From positions 248,001-312,000 of the forward strand of contig NZ_JACHCZ010000006.1 of assembly GCF_014207255.1 (NCBI RefSeq): a stretch of 64,000 bases of DNA, read 5' to 3'. The position numbers were made by a program, and so were the translations under genes. Positions within the stretch are counted from its first letter, which is position 1; each line of letters begins with the position of its first letter. The notes below the pieces were generated by a model. The model was not told the origin of the DNA. It was given only the letters and a program-made list of their open reading frames with translations, and did no database searches. Below are positions 18,119-27,064 of this stretch, piece by piece. The stretch is from Pseudomonas sp. JAI120. Its GTDB lineage: Bacteria; Pseudomonadota; Gammaproteobacteria; Pseudomonadales; Pseudomonadaceae.

Positions 18119-18804
18119 TTTATTTTGGCTATAAGTTCGGCGCGACTGTTTACCCCGGCTTTATCGAAAACCCTCACTAAGTGAGTTTTAACAGTTGCAA
18201 CCGTAATGGAAAGATCCGACGCAATTCGTTTGTTGCACTTGCCTTCGGCGACCAGGCGCGTGACTTCGATTTCTCGGTTGGATAAGCCGATGTCATAAGT
18301 GAGCCAGTCACTTACACGCACCGCCGCTGGTCGTCCCTGAAGAGTGCCGACACTGAATTCTAAATATGGTTGAGCAATTTTACAGCGTTGAAATAGTTCG
18401 GTGCGTTTGATCGGGTCATTCCAATGGTCCGTAATCAAAATGCTGATTCCCGCAACCAACGTACCCTCAGGTTTGAAGAACACCTCAAGCGTATCAACGA
18501 AACCATGGGCGGTTAGAAATGCAGCAAATTCTTTATCACGTTCAGTTTGTCCCAAATGGTTGCTTACCAACGCCATTGCGCCTGGATAATTAGCTGCTCT
18601 AGGTGTTGCAAAGGGGTCAATGTCCTTGCCGTACGAATTATAGTCTTTGAAAAAGCGCGACGGGACGTTGAAAAGTTCAAACTCTGCCGAATCCGTCCCG
18701 GGCTCCACGGTGTAAAAAGCCATAGTATCGATACCAACCAACTGAGACAAAAACGACAAGGTATGGTTGGCAAACTGATTCATGGTACGAGTGTTAGAGG
18801 TCAT
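18112..18804 (-). CDS. LuxR-family transcriptional regulator
   Basis: The reverse-strand start at 18804 has a GGAG seven bases upstream and gives 230 residues. The N-terminal two thirds looks like a ligand-sensing GAF/autoinducer-like domain. The C-terminal LuxR helix-turn-helix (about 165-228) contains GLSNREIEVTRLVAEGKCNK and the recognition helix around ATVKTHLVRVFDK. The gene is embedded among the amine/kinase/phospho-lyase genes and is a good candidate for their regulator. No LuxI homologue is present. Targets and ligand are unknown. Confidence 0.85.
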   Translation of the reverse strand: MTSNTRTMNQFANHTLSFLSQLVGIDTMAFYTVEPGTDSAEFELFNVPSRFFKDYNSYGKDIDPFATPRAANYPGAMALVSNHLGQTERDKEFAAFLTAHGFVDTLEVFFKPEGTLVAGISILITDHWNDPIKRTELFQRCKIAQPYLEFSVGTLQGRPAAVRVSDWLTYDIGLSNREIEVTRLVAEGKCNKRIASDLSITVATVKTHLVRVFDKAGVNSRAELIAKINY

Positions 18805-19655
18805 GGTAACTCCGGATCCGCTCGGGCTCTGATCTCTATAAAGCATTTAACATGCCAGCACGAACTGGGGGCGGGGTGAGTCGCGAGTCCATGCTCTCTC
18901 GTGAGACGACGCGTCTAGACAAGACTCCTCAGCGCATAAAGGGGGGGGGTACCCCCGATGAATGCTGTGTAGCTTGAAGGGATTTTTTAAGTCGTGTTAC
19001 CGAGATACACATAATTTAATAATTTATGTGTCGCTTTGTGGCACCCTAACCATAGGGTGTTCATTTTTGGTGCGCTGTGCTGAGCTTGCTGTTTCCTGCT
19101 CAGATCCTGGTGGTGTTTGTCGCATCATGGATCGCGAGGATCAGTGAGCGTCGGCTCAAGCTTATATGGGTCTGGAGGCTATCGAATGGCTTCACGATTG
19201 TCTGACGTCGTGAATTCAAATTTTTGCTCTGCTTACCGCATAACCTCGCCGAAAAACACATTCTGATGCACCCACTCGACTCGCTCGGCTGTTCTGAAGG
19301 TGGTCAGAAGAGATATCCAGAATCACGGTATCTAAGTGACAGCAAGAGCTTGTGTCTGATGCTCAGTAGCTTGGATTGATAGCAGTTTTTCCTGTATTTC
19401 ATGATTTCTGTGTCGTATCACAATTGAGATGCCAGGTAAGGCTCAGATGGCTCTCGGACAGCTCATCCAAAAGGTTGATTTTTGAGTTCGAAATCGAACG
19501 TAGGGCAAATGGTACAACCTTTGGTTGATTGACGATAAGTCGGTGAACGTAGACATTGGACTGGCGAAATGTGTTGCGATCTGTATCAGAAAAAAAAGAA
19601 AAGAAAAGAATAAAAAACCTTAATTTCGGCTGCTTCCTCTAGGGAGACACCTACC
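18805..19655. promoter_or_regulatory. 851-bp intergenic region with a G9-TACCCCC palindrome
   Basis: The divergent promoters of the LuxR regulator and the permease must lie here. At 18941-18956 a run of nine G leads into the perfect 12-bp palindrome GGGGGTACCCCC. This sits about 140 bp upstream of the regulator start and is a candidate regulator-binding site. No coding frame in the remainder is convincing. Confidence 0.4.
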
Positions 19656-21098
19656 ATGACAACGCTAAGTCAGCAGTCTCAACCTCAATTGCAAAAAAAC
19701 GCGCTTGGGTTGTTTTCAATAGTCGCAGCAGTGATAGCGACAAACGGACCGTTAACGGCTCTTGTGGGAGCCGTCCCCGCTACGCTTGCAATCGGTAATG
19801 GTATTGGGCTTCCGTCGGTTTATCTAATTGTTGGATTTGTATACCTTATTTTCAGCGTAGGCTTTGTGGCCATGAGCAGGTATACAAAAAACGCAGGTGC
19901 ATTTTATTCATATATTGCAAAGGGACTCGGTCGACCTTGGGCTGTGAGTGCCGCATTTTTAGCGATTATCGCGTACAACGCGATGCAGTTGGCAATTTAC
20001 GCCATGCTGGGCTATTTCCTTTCTGATGCCCTGAAATCGTGGCTAGGTATTGACGTCAGTTGGTGGGTATGCTGTTTCGTTGCGTTAGGAGTAATATTGA
20101 TCGCGAGCATCTCAAATATCAAGATTAGCGGAAAGTTGTTGCTGTTCCTTCTCCTTCTTGAGTTGTCGATTATTGTAATTTTTGATGTTGCAGCGTTCGC
20201 TCACGGTGGACCTACTGGTTATACGCTTCAGCCATTCACTCCTGGGGCGACATTCACTGCCGGATTTGGCGTAGCAATCGTGTTCGTCGTTGGTTCGTAT
20301 ATGGGGTTTGAAACCACGGCGATCTATGCAGAGGAGGCGAAGGACCCTAAAAGAAATATCCCTCTGGCAACCTATATCGCAATTACGACTATCATGGTGA
20401 TTTACGCAGTATCGGTTTGGGCTTTGATTATTGTTTGGGGCGCGAATGATGTCGTTGCACAAGCGACTCAAAGCCCCGCCGAGTTGTGGTATGGCATGGC
20501 AGAAAGACTATCTGGTAAACTAGTTTCTCAAGCAATGTCAGTTTTGATGCTTACAAGTTTATTTGCTGCATTATTGAGTTTTCATAATACAACCTCGCGC
20601 TACATTTTTTCGCTTGCCCGAGAGTCAGTATTTCCCACGTTCCTGGCAGCAGTTCATCCTAGGCAAATGACGCCCTACGCGGCATGTACCGCCCAGGCAA
20701 TAGGGGTAGTGTTGGTAATGAGTATCTTTGTGTACTTTGATGCTGACCCAATGGGAGTTGTTTTACCTTATACCGCCGCACACTCAACAATTGGACTTTT
20801 AACTGTTCAAGCAATGACTTCACTTGCCGTTATCTGTTTTTTCTGGCGTGACCACAGGGGGCTCTCTGCCTGGACTCGGTTATATGCGCCTGCAATAAGC
20901 GGTTTGTGCTTGGCTGGGTTTGTGGTGATGGAGGTAGCGCATCTCGAACTGCTAACAGGGAGCACATCTAATTGGATTGTTATGTTCCCGTTGAGTATTG
21001 CAATGGTCGGAGTTGGCGGCATCGTATATGCCTACTGGCTGAAGTCGCGGCAGCCGGAAAAATACCAAGGGCTGGGTCATTTTCTTGCTGAGACGTAA
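19656..21098 (+). CDS. APC-family amino acid/amine permease
   Basis: This 480-residue, strongly hydrophobic protein has about 12 predicted membrane helices. The N-terminal family signature is ATNGPLTALVGAVP. A GFETTAIYAEEAKDPKRNIP segment (about 216-235) is typical of the amino acid-polyamine-organocation family. A GGGAG ribosome site precedes the start. It likely imports the amino acid or amine handled by the surrounding oxidase, kinase and lyase genes. The specificity cannot be read from sequence. Confidence 0.88.
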   Translation: MTTLSQQSQPQLQKNALGLFSIVAAVIATNGPLTALVGAVPATLAIGNGIGLPSVYLIVGFVYLIFSVGFVAMSRYTKNAGAFYSYIAKGLGRPWAVSAAFLAIIAYNAMQLAIYAMLGYFLSDALKSWLGIDVSWWVCCFVALGVILIASISNIKISGKLLLFLLLLELSIIVIFDVAAFAHGGPTGYTLQPFTPGATFTAGFGVAIVFVVGSYMGFETTAIYAEEAKDPKRNIPLATYIAITTIMVIYAVSVWALIIVWGANDVVAQATQSPAELWYGMAERLSGKLVSQAMSVLMLTSLFAALLSFHNTTSRYIFSLARESVFPTFLAAVHPRQMTPYAACTAQAIGVVLVMSIFVYFDADPMGVVLPYTAAHSTIGLLTVQAMTSLAVICFFWRDHRGLSAWTRLYAPAISGLCLAGFVVMEVAHLELLTGSTSNWIVMFPLSIAMVGVGGIVYAYWLKSRQPEKYQGLGHFLAET

Positions 21099-21210
21099 GT
21101 TTTTTAGCTTGGCTCTAAGCTGGTTAAGTATGTTGCAATGCAGGCTAGTGTCCGCATAAGGCAACATGCTTAAGCTTTCAGTTAATGTTTGGATGTTAAA
21201 GGATTTATAT

Positions 21211-22320
21211 ATGAAATGTCGGGCGGCAGTGGCTTTTGAAGCTAACTCACCACTAAGAATTGTTGAGATTGATGTCGCACCTCCACGTCACGGTGAAGTC
21301 TTAGTAAGGATGATCGCCAGTGGTGTATGTCATACGGACGCGTACACGCTGTCTGGTGACGATTCAGAAGGTGTGTTTCCGGTAGTATTAGGGCATGAAG
21401 GTGGCGGAATAGTAGAGGCCTTGGGGGAGGGGGTCACTTCCTTGGAAGTAGGTGACCATGTTATCCCTTTATATACTGCCGAATGTCGCGAATGTAAGTT
21501 TTGTTTGTCTGGGAAAACTAATCTTTGCCAAGCTGTTAGGGCGACGCAGGGTAAGGGGCTTATGCCAGATGGAACTAGTCGATTCTCCTATCAAGGGAAA
21601 CCGATTTTTCATTACATGGGGACCTCGACTTTTTCCGAATATACGGTTGTGCCGGAAATTTCGCTTGCCAAAGTACCTAAGGATGCGCCGCTTGAAAAGG
21701 TGTGTCTACTTGGGTGTGGTGTAACTACTGGTATAGGTGCAGTGCTGAACACCGCAAAGGTGAAGGCAGAAAGCACAGTCGCAGTCTTCGGGCTTGGCGG
21801 AATTGGACTTGCTGCCGTCATTGGTGCAAAGATGGCTGGCGCAAAAAAAATTATAGCGATCGACATTAATCCGTCAAAGTTTGAAATGGCGGTCGAATTT
21901 GGTGCTACTAATTGCATAAATCCCCGCGACTACGACAAGCCAATTCAAGAGGTAGTCGTGGATCTCACGGATGGCGGAGTGGATTACTCTTTCGAATGTA
22001 TCGGTAATGTTGAATTGATGCGCGCAGCTCTAGAGTGCTGCCATAAAGGATGGGGAGAGTCGGTAATCATTGGCGTTGCACCTGCGGGAAAGGAAATCTC
22101 TACTCGTCCATTTCAGCTGGTTACTGGGCGCGTGTGGCGTGGCAGCGCTTTCGGGGGGGTTAAAGGTCGTACTGAGCTTCCCAGTTACGTTGAAAAAGCG
22201 ATGTCCGGTGAGATTCCGCTTGATAAGTTCATTACTCATACAATGGGCTTGAACGAAATAAACGATGCTTTTGACCTCATGCGAGAGGGGAAAAGTATTC
22301 GCTCGGTCATTCATTTCTAA
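21211..22320 (+). CDS. frmA: S-(hydroxymethyl)glutathione dehydrogenase / class III alcohol dehydrogenase
   Basis: This 369-residue zinc enzyme is close to bacterial FrmA/AdhC through its length. Diagnostic segments include GVCHTDAYTLSG, IPLYTAECRECKFC, FHYMGTSTFSEYTV and GWGESVIIGVA. It oxidises the spontaneous glutathione-formaldehyde adduct to S-formylglutathione with NAD. The ATG at 21211 follows AAGGA and matches the family start. Because N-methyl amine oxidation releases formaldehyde, its place in this cluster supports the demethylation role of the 15.3-kb oxidase. The usual partner, S-formylglutathione hydrolase, is not adjacent. Confidence 0.93.
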   Translation: MKCRAAVAFEANSPLRIVEIDVAPPRHGEVLVRMIASGVCHTDAYTLSGDDSEGVFPVVLGHEGGGIVEALGEGVTSLEVGDHVIPLYTAECRECKFCLSGKTNLCQAVRATQGKGLMPDGTSRFSYQGKPIFHYMGTSTFSEYTVVPEISLAKVPKDAPLEKVCLLGCGVTTGIGAVLNTAKVKAESTVAVFGLGGIGLAAVIGAKMAGAKKIIAIDINPSKFEMAVEFGATNCINPRDYDKPIQEVVVDLTDGGVDYSFECIGNVELMRAALECCHKGWGESVIIGVAPAGKEISTRPFQLVTGRVWRGSAFGGVKGRTELPSYVEKAMSGEIPLDKFITHTMGLNEINDAFDLMREGKSIRSVIHF

Positions 22321-22350
22321 TTTGTTAACCTAAACCTGGAGTTATAATAA

Positions 22351-22734
22351 ATGTCTGTTTTTACACATGTTACTGTCGGCACTAATGACCTTGTAAAGTC
22401 ACGAGCGTTCTACGATCAAGTATTGGCAAGTGTGGGGCTGAAGCGTTTAGCTGATCTTGGCGAGAATGGTTCAATTTGGGGGCAAGACAAACCTTCTTTT
22501 TTTGTTCTTAAACCGGCCGACGGCAATCCCGCAACTGTTGGTAATGGTGTAACCATTAGTTTCGAGGCTCCCAATCGTGCTGCCGTGAAGAGCTTTCATG
22601 AAGCGGCCTTGAAGTTGGGTGCTAAGGATGAGGGCGCGGTTGGCGACCGAGGTTGGGCTCCGAATGCTTATGCCGCGTACGTGCGCGATCTTGATGGGAA
22701 TAAATTGGCAGTTTATTGCTTTGCCGCAGAGTAG
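22351..22734 (+). CDS. VOC-family (glyoxalase/bleomycin resistance fold) protein
   Basis: This 127-residue single VOC domain begins SVFTHVTVGTNDLVKSRAFYDQVL and ends with RDLDGNKLAVYCF, the typical beta-alpha-beta-beta-beta pattern with a metal-site glutamate/histidine set. It lies 30 bp behind the formaldehyde dehydrogenase gene, with a CTGGAG site. Many such proteins bind or isomerise small thiol adducts. It could help with formaldehyde-glutathione chemistry, but no activity is shown by sequence. Confidence 0.85.
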   Translation: MSVFTHVTVGTNDLVKSRAFYDQVLASVGLKRLADLGENGSIWGQDKPSFFVLKPADGNPATVGNGVTISFEAPNRAAVKSFHEAALKLGAKDEGAVGDRGWAPNAYAAYVRDLDGNKLAVYCFAAE

Positions 22735-22874
22735 TTAGCTGTTGTATTTGTGCCCTGTTATAACTTGGACGTTCCTAGTTCGTTCCAGAAGTGACAGGGT
22801 GCAAAGTAATGTTAAAGCGAGGCCGACTTAAGGTTCTGCTCAATTAGAAATGCCAGAAAACAGAGGTGCAAATA

Positions 22875-24176
22875 GTGAAGCCTATGTCACCAGATAATGA
22901 GAAGTTGCTTGAGCGCCGCTTCAAGTTGATTGGAAAAAATGCACCTCTCTTCTATGAGGAGCCGCTTCATTTGGTCAGGGGCGAAGATGTTTGGGTTTAC
23001 GACAATGACGGAAAGCGTTATTTAGATGTCTATAACAACGTTCCGCACGTTGGTCACTGTCACCCAAGAGTTGTGGCTGCGCTTACAGAGCAGGCTAGGA
23101 CCCTTAATACGCATACTCGTTATTTGCATAGTAATATCATTGATTACGGCGAGCGTCTTGTGTCGACGTTTGACCCCTCGCTAAGTATGGCAATGTTTAC
23201 ATGCACAGGTAGCGAAGCGAACGATCTTGCCCTTAGAATGGCCCGCTATTTTACAGGTGGGCAGGGGATTATAGTTACAGACTTCGCTTATCACGGAAAC
23301 AGCGAAGCTGTATCGGAGATTGGAACTGGGTTTATGCGAGAGGCCAAAAATACTCGCCGTGTGAAGTCTTTCCCAATACCCGACACCTACTGGGGGTACC
23401 CAGGGTTCTCAAAAGATAAACTTGCTGATGCTTATGTTGCTCAAGTTCAACAAGCCATCGATGCGTTTGCCGCTGACGGCATAAAATTAGCTGGCATTTT
23501 ATTTTGTCCAGACTTTGCCAATGAAGGACTGTTAAACGTTCCACAAGGATTTATCGAACGTGCTGTCCAATTAGTCAGGAAGAATGGTGGTTTGTACATT
23601 GCCGATGAGGTTCAGGCTGGCTTTGGAAGAACTGGAAAACATTGGTGGGCTCACCAATCCTACGACGTGGTGCCGGATATTGTGACCATGGGTAAGCCTA
23701 TGGGTAACGGTCACCCCCTCGCCGGACTCGTGGGACGTGCCGAAGTGCTTGAACACTTCTCTGAATCATCAATGTACTTCAATACATTTGGCGGCAGTCC
23801 AGTTTCCTGTGCCGTAGGCATGGCCGTTATGGATGTGCTCGAAGACCAACACCTGCTTGAAAATGCGATTGTGACTGGCCGTTACGTTAGTGACGCTTTG
23901 AAATCTCTGCAACCTTCACACGAGGCGATAGGGGAGGTGAGAGATCTAGGAATGTTCTTTGGAGTTGAGTTGGTGAGGGACGACCTTCCTGCTCCAGTTC
24001 TTGCCAAGCGAGTCGTGAACTATATGCGTGATAATGGTGTCCTCATCAGCACTATCGGTAAAAATAATAGCATTTTGAAGCTCAGGCCTGCGATGACCTT
24101 CCAGTCTGAACATGCCGATCAGCTTTGTGAGACCCTTGACCGTGCTCTTGCCTATGCAGCAAACATGAAGATTTGA
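22875..24176 (+). CDS. Class III PLP enzyme, phosphoethanolamine/hydroxylysine phospho-lyase-like
   Basis: I chose the GTG at 22875, nine bases after GAGG, giving 433 residues; GTG 22866 and ATG 22884 are alternatives. PLP-binding features are the GSEAND loop (about 113-118), Asp in IADEVQAGFG (about 245) and the Schiff-base Lys274 in MGKPMGNGHP. The segments YNNVPHVGHCHP and LNTHTRYLH match the phospho-lyase branch (ETNPPL and PHYKPL) better than ordinary aminotransferases. That branch converts an O-phospho amino alcohol to aldehyde, ammonia and phosphate. The kinase at 16.4 kb would supply the phosphorylated substrate. An ordinary omega-aminotransferase remains possible. Confidence 0.85.
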   Translation: MKPMSPDNEKLLERRFKLIGKNAPLFYEEPLHLVRGEDVWVYDNDGKRYLDVYNNVPHVGHCHPRVVAALTEQARTLNTHTRYLHSNIIDYGERLVSTFDPSLSMAMFTCTGSEANDLALRMARYFTGGQGIIVTDFAYHGNSEAVSEIGTGFMREAKNTRRVKSFPIPDTYWGYPGFSKDKLADAYVAQVQQAIDAFAADGIKLAGILFCPDFANEGLLNVPQGFIERAVQLVRKNGGLYIADEVQAGFGRTGKHWWAHQSYDVVPDIVTMGKPMGNGHPLAGLVGRAEVLEHFSESSMYFNTFGGSPVSCAVGMAVMDVLEDQHLLENAIVTGRYVSDALKSLQPSHEAIGEVRDLGMFFGVELVRDDLPAPVLAKRVVNYMRDNGVLISTIGKNNSILKLRPAMTFQSEHADQLCETLDRALAYAANMKI

Positions 24177-25010
24177 ATGGGATTGTCTCCATAGACATTC
24201 TTCATGCCTTAGAACAATCCATCAGCAGGCTGACAGCACCAAACTTATGCTGATGGTTTTGGTGTGATAAGTCACGTTCCGTGAACGAAGGGACTTTGCA
24301 TCTTGAGCGGCTTCGAGGCAGTTACACTGTCTTGGCTGTCGCTCTTTATTGCGTCTTCCATAAGACCTTGCATAGTTCGGATAACCTACCACCTTTTCCA
24401 CCTTATAACGACCCCAATGTAGCGAGCCAGACCATGCGTCCAGGCATCAGCTTGACAATCTATATCTATCCCTGAAAGTACCGCCCAAATAACTATTATT
24501 ACCCATTTGTCGATCGGCAGTTACACTGCCGAGGCTTCTCAGTGGACGCCAGTCCAGCATAGGCATATGCCCGTCCGTGACGTGGGGGTGTTCGATGGAC
24601 GGGGGGCGCGGTAATTGATGCATTGATGGGTAAATCAGAGCTTAATACTTGTCGGTATTGGTCGGGGCGTGGTTTTGTTCTCGGCGGTGTCAAACACCTA
24701 CGCAGCTGACGGGGAGGCGCCTCTCCACCGTAAGATTTCGTCGTTCTTGAGCGGACCCATTTTTCAAATCCAGCCCAATATACTGCTAGGTCCAGTCCGC
24801 TTCACCAAGAATGTGAGTGAAGGTAGCCATTCAAGGCGAAGCTTCGGGGGGAGGGTTTTCTAGCCAGAGTTGGTCTATGCGGTAGGTAACGATTCTGAGT
24901 GGAATAGCCGGTTGGCTTCATCGGATCAGCAAGCGTAGCAAAGATTCAGTTCGAAGCCCGCAAAATAAATTTAAAGTATGAACATAATTATAACGAGTAT
25001 TAGGTGAGCT
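24177..25010. other. 834-bp non-coding stretch with short inverted repeats
   Basis: No gene is convincing here. An 8-bp inverted repeat (CATCAGCA/TGCTGATG) spans 24220-24255 and could form a weak terminator for the lyase gene, although the T-run is poor. The 13-mer GGCAGTTACACTG occurs twice, near 24317 and near 24517. The second copy extends to the palindrome CGGCAGTTACACTGCCG. Open frames in this interval lack recognisable similarity. Confidence 0.4.
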
Positions 25011-25870
25011 ATGGCTATAGGTAGATATGGACGTGAAACCAGTGCTTTGGATGCAGGGCAGCCTGGGACGTGCGATAGCTTTCTTAAGTATGTTGAGAAT
25101 TTGTTTGGGGATGTGTGGCTAAAATCTAATGATGCTCATAGATTACAAGACCTATGGCAGCGAAAGGACCACTTGGCAACTTGCGAGCTTTTTGCGTTAG
25201 GTAGAGCCATTAGTGTGCTCGATAAGTTACATGGGGACTGGTTGCGAACGACATCTAATAAAATAAAAAGCAGCCTATAAATGCTCATGGATTTATCTCG
25301 GAGATTTTGGTTTGTGCGTCAATTAGGGCTCCCGGTGGTAATGTAGTTCCTGCCCCTGGAAATAGAGCAGGCTACGATACAGAGGTTAAGTATAGCGATG
25401 GCGTTAATCATGTGGTATCTATCAAGAGTCATGACATCACGATGCATGAAGCGAATTTTCAGCGCCATTGCAAAAAACTAAAGAGTGTGTTTGTAGCAAA
25501 GGTCAAAGAAATTAGGGTGCACGGCGGCCTGAGGGGGGGGCGAATGTTTATTTGGACGAGGGGTTATTTGATGCATTAATAAGTTTTGTTGGTAATGAAT
25601 TGCTTGAGTTTGGAACCTATCAGCTGGGTAACGCTGTTGCGGTGGTGTTTTGTGATATCAGTGATGAGTGCAGTGCAAGTTCAACTTACTCAAGTGAGTT
25701 GGTTGTGGTTTCGCCTTATCATCGAAACGAGATGCTTAATCAAGAAGATAAGTTGATGAAAGCTGCCAAAAATCTCAAAAAGCACATGCCGCGATCTACG
25801 AGCTATTTCCGGTGGGTCTGGATGCGTGTGCACGCCTCTATTAATGCCGATGCGTTGTGTGTGGCTGCTA
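25011..25870 (+). pseudogene. Hypothetical protein, two frameshifts and 3' truncation by IS element
   Basis: Three frames join into one protein-like sequence of about 285 residues. The first (from ATG 25011) ends at 25280, and the second begins before it as the frame containing INAHGFISEILV. The third takes over at the G8 tract at 25533-25540. The last segment is cut at 25870 by the left end of the IS5-family remnant. I do not recognise the family. Residue patterns such as GNRAGYDTEVKY suggest a soluble protein. The poly-G break may be decay, phase variation or a sequencing error. Confidence 0.5.
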
Positions 25871-26118
25871 GGGTTTGTCTGAAAAGTCGCTTTGGCTAAG
25901 ATGACGTGCTCTGGTTGCTGGGAGGGCCGTTATGGCAGGCCGATATGAAATCTCATCTGCACGTTGGGCGATGATCGAATCCATCGTTCCCCTCCTCAAC
26001 GCATGGGACGCCCAAGGCGCGATGACCGTCAGATGCTTAACGGTATCTTCTGGATATTGTGCTCGGGCGCCAAATGGCGGGATCTTCCAGAGCGCTTTGG
26101 GCCTTGGAAGACTGTTTG
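25871..26118 (+). mobile_element. IS5-family (IS427-type) remnant, left end only
   Basis: The segment begins with the terminal repeat GGGTTTGTCTGAAAAGTC after a TA dinucleotide. It includes the transposase start (MAGRYEISSARWAMIE) and closely follows the first ~250 bp of the fuller copy at 29.2 kb. Similarity stops near 26118. Small internal indels already break the frame before that point. Confidence 0.8.
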
Positions 26119-26567
26119 TGACCGCTGATGACGGATTGCCCCTGTTGCGGACGGGACGCTTACCCGGTCAGCTCGCGAATTACCCAGAGCCAATGATCGT
26201 TTACGTCACAACAGCCCGGGTCAGCTAAATATCAGCAACTGGATCAATCTCGCTCCAGCGCCAACAATGGTCTTTCAGCATGGCCACGCCTACCGACACT
26301 TGGCCAATCGGTCACCATTATTCAGAGCATATTGCGATCAAGCTTTACGGCCCCGTCCGATACCCTGAAGCATTCAAACACCCAACCATAGAATGCTACC
26401 TACATTTAGGCCCACTACTCCTAAGCGACAAGTCGGCTCCTCGCTGCATCGACTCTATGCAGGCGACTGGCAAACGGCTCATTGCATATATCGCCGTTGA
26501 CCTATAAAAGCAGATTGAACGATTATGCGGGATTTTTCCAATAGGCTTGGAGTACTCACGGCATGAA
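26119..26567. other. Unassigned stretch after the IS remnant
   Basis: About 450 bp without a supported gene. A 75-codon frame at 26280-26507 has no recognisable family and weak start context. The reverse-strand lipoprotein gene ends at 26568. Confidence 0.3.
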
Positions 26568-27017
26568 CTAGAGTTCGTTAGCGCAATTTATATCGCCGTC
26601 AGCCCAGCGCTTGATATCACTTATCTTCGGCGATCTAGCACCGACACTCAAGATGTTCTTTGTTGTGTACAACCTGACCTGTGCTTTGTTCGCATCATGT
26701 CTTTCTATTTCAATTAGGGCGTTGTTGATCAACAGTCCTTCCGAAAGGAGCTTTTGATTGATCTCACCTTCACTGCGCTCATCGCTAAACTCGCTTAATA
26801 CGATGACCGGCTTTCCTGTATATGTCTCATGTTCCAGGCATTGTCTTGCCATTAGTCTTAAGTTTCGATAAGTATCGGAGGGCGTCTTCTCGCTAGTGAA
26901 GCTGCCGTCATAAGATGAATGACTACTTTTTAATTCGCTGACGGTTATAGCGCACCCGCTGATTGAGATAGAAAAGAATAGTATAGGCAAGGATAAATAT
27001 TTCAATTTCAACTCCAT
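26568..27017 (-). CDS. Small lipoprotein of unknown function
   Basis: From the start at 27017 the protein has 149 residues. A lysine-containing N-terminus, a hydrophobic stretch and the lipobox ISGC (Cys near residue 21) mark it as a lipoprotein. The mature part (about 128 residues) contains two further cysteines. It lies 48 bp after the sensor kinase stop on the same strand, so it may be part of the two-component operon as an envelope target or accessory sensor. I cannot assign a function. Confidence 0.65.
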   Translation of the reverse strand: MELKLKYLSLPILFFSISISGCAITVSELKSSHSSYDGSFTSEKTPSDTYRNLRLMARQCLEHETYTGKPVIVLSEFSDERSEGEINQKLLSEGLLINNALIEIERHDANKAQVRLYTTKNILSVGARSPKISDIKRWADGDINCANEL

Positions 27018-27064
27018 TGTTCTGGTATGGGCCCTCCGCCGGGCAGGCATCAAATCATGCTTTT

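Noticed and set aside
24281..24863. Small frames in the 24.2-25.0 kb gap
   Set aside because: No ribosome sites, no similarity and low-complexity composition.
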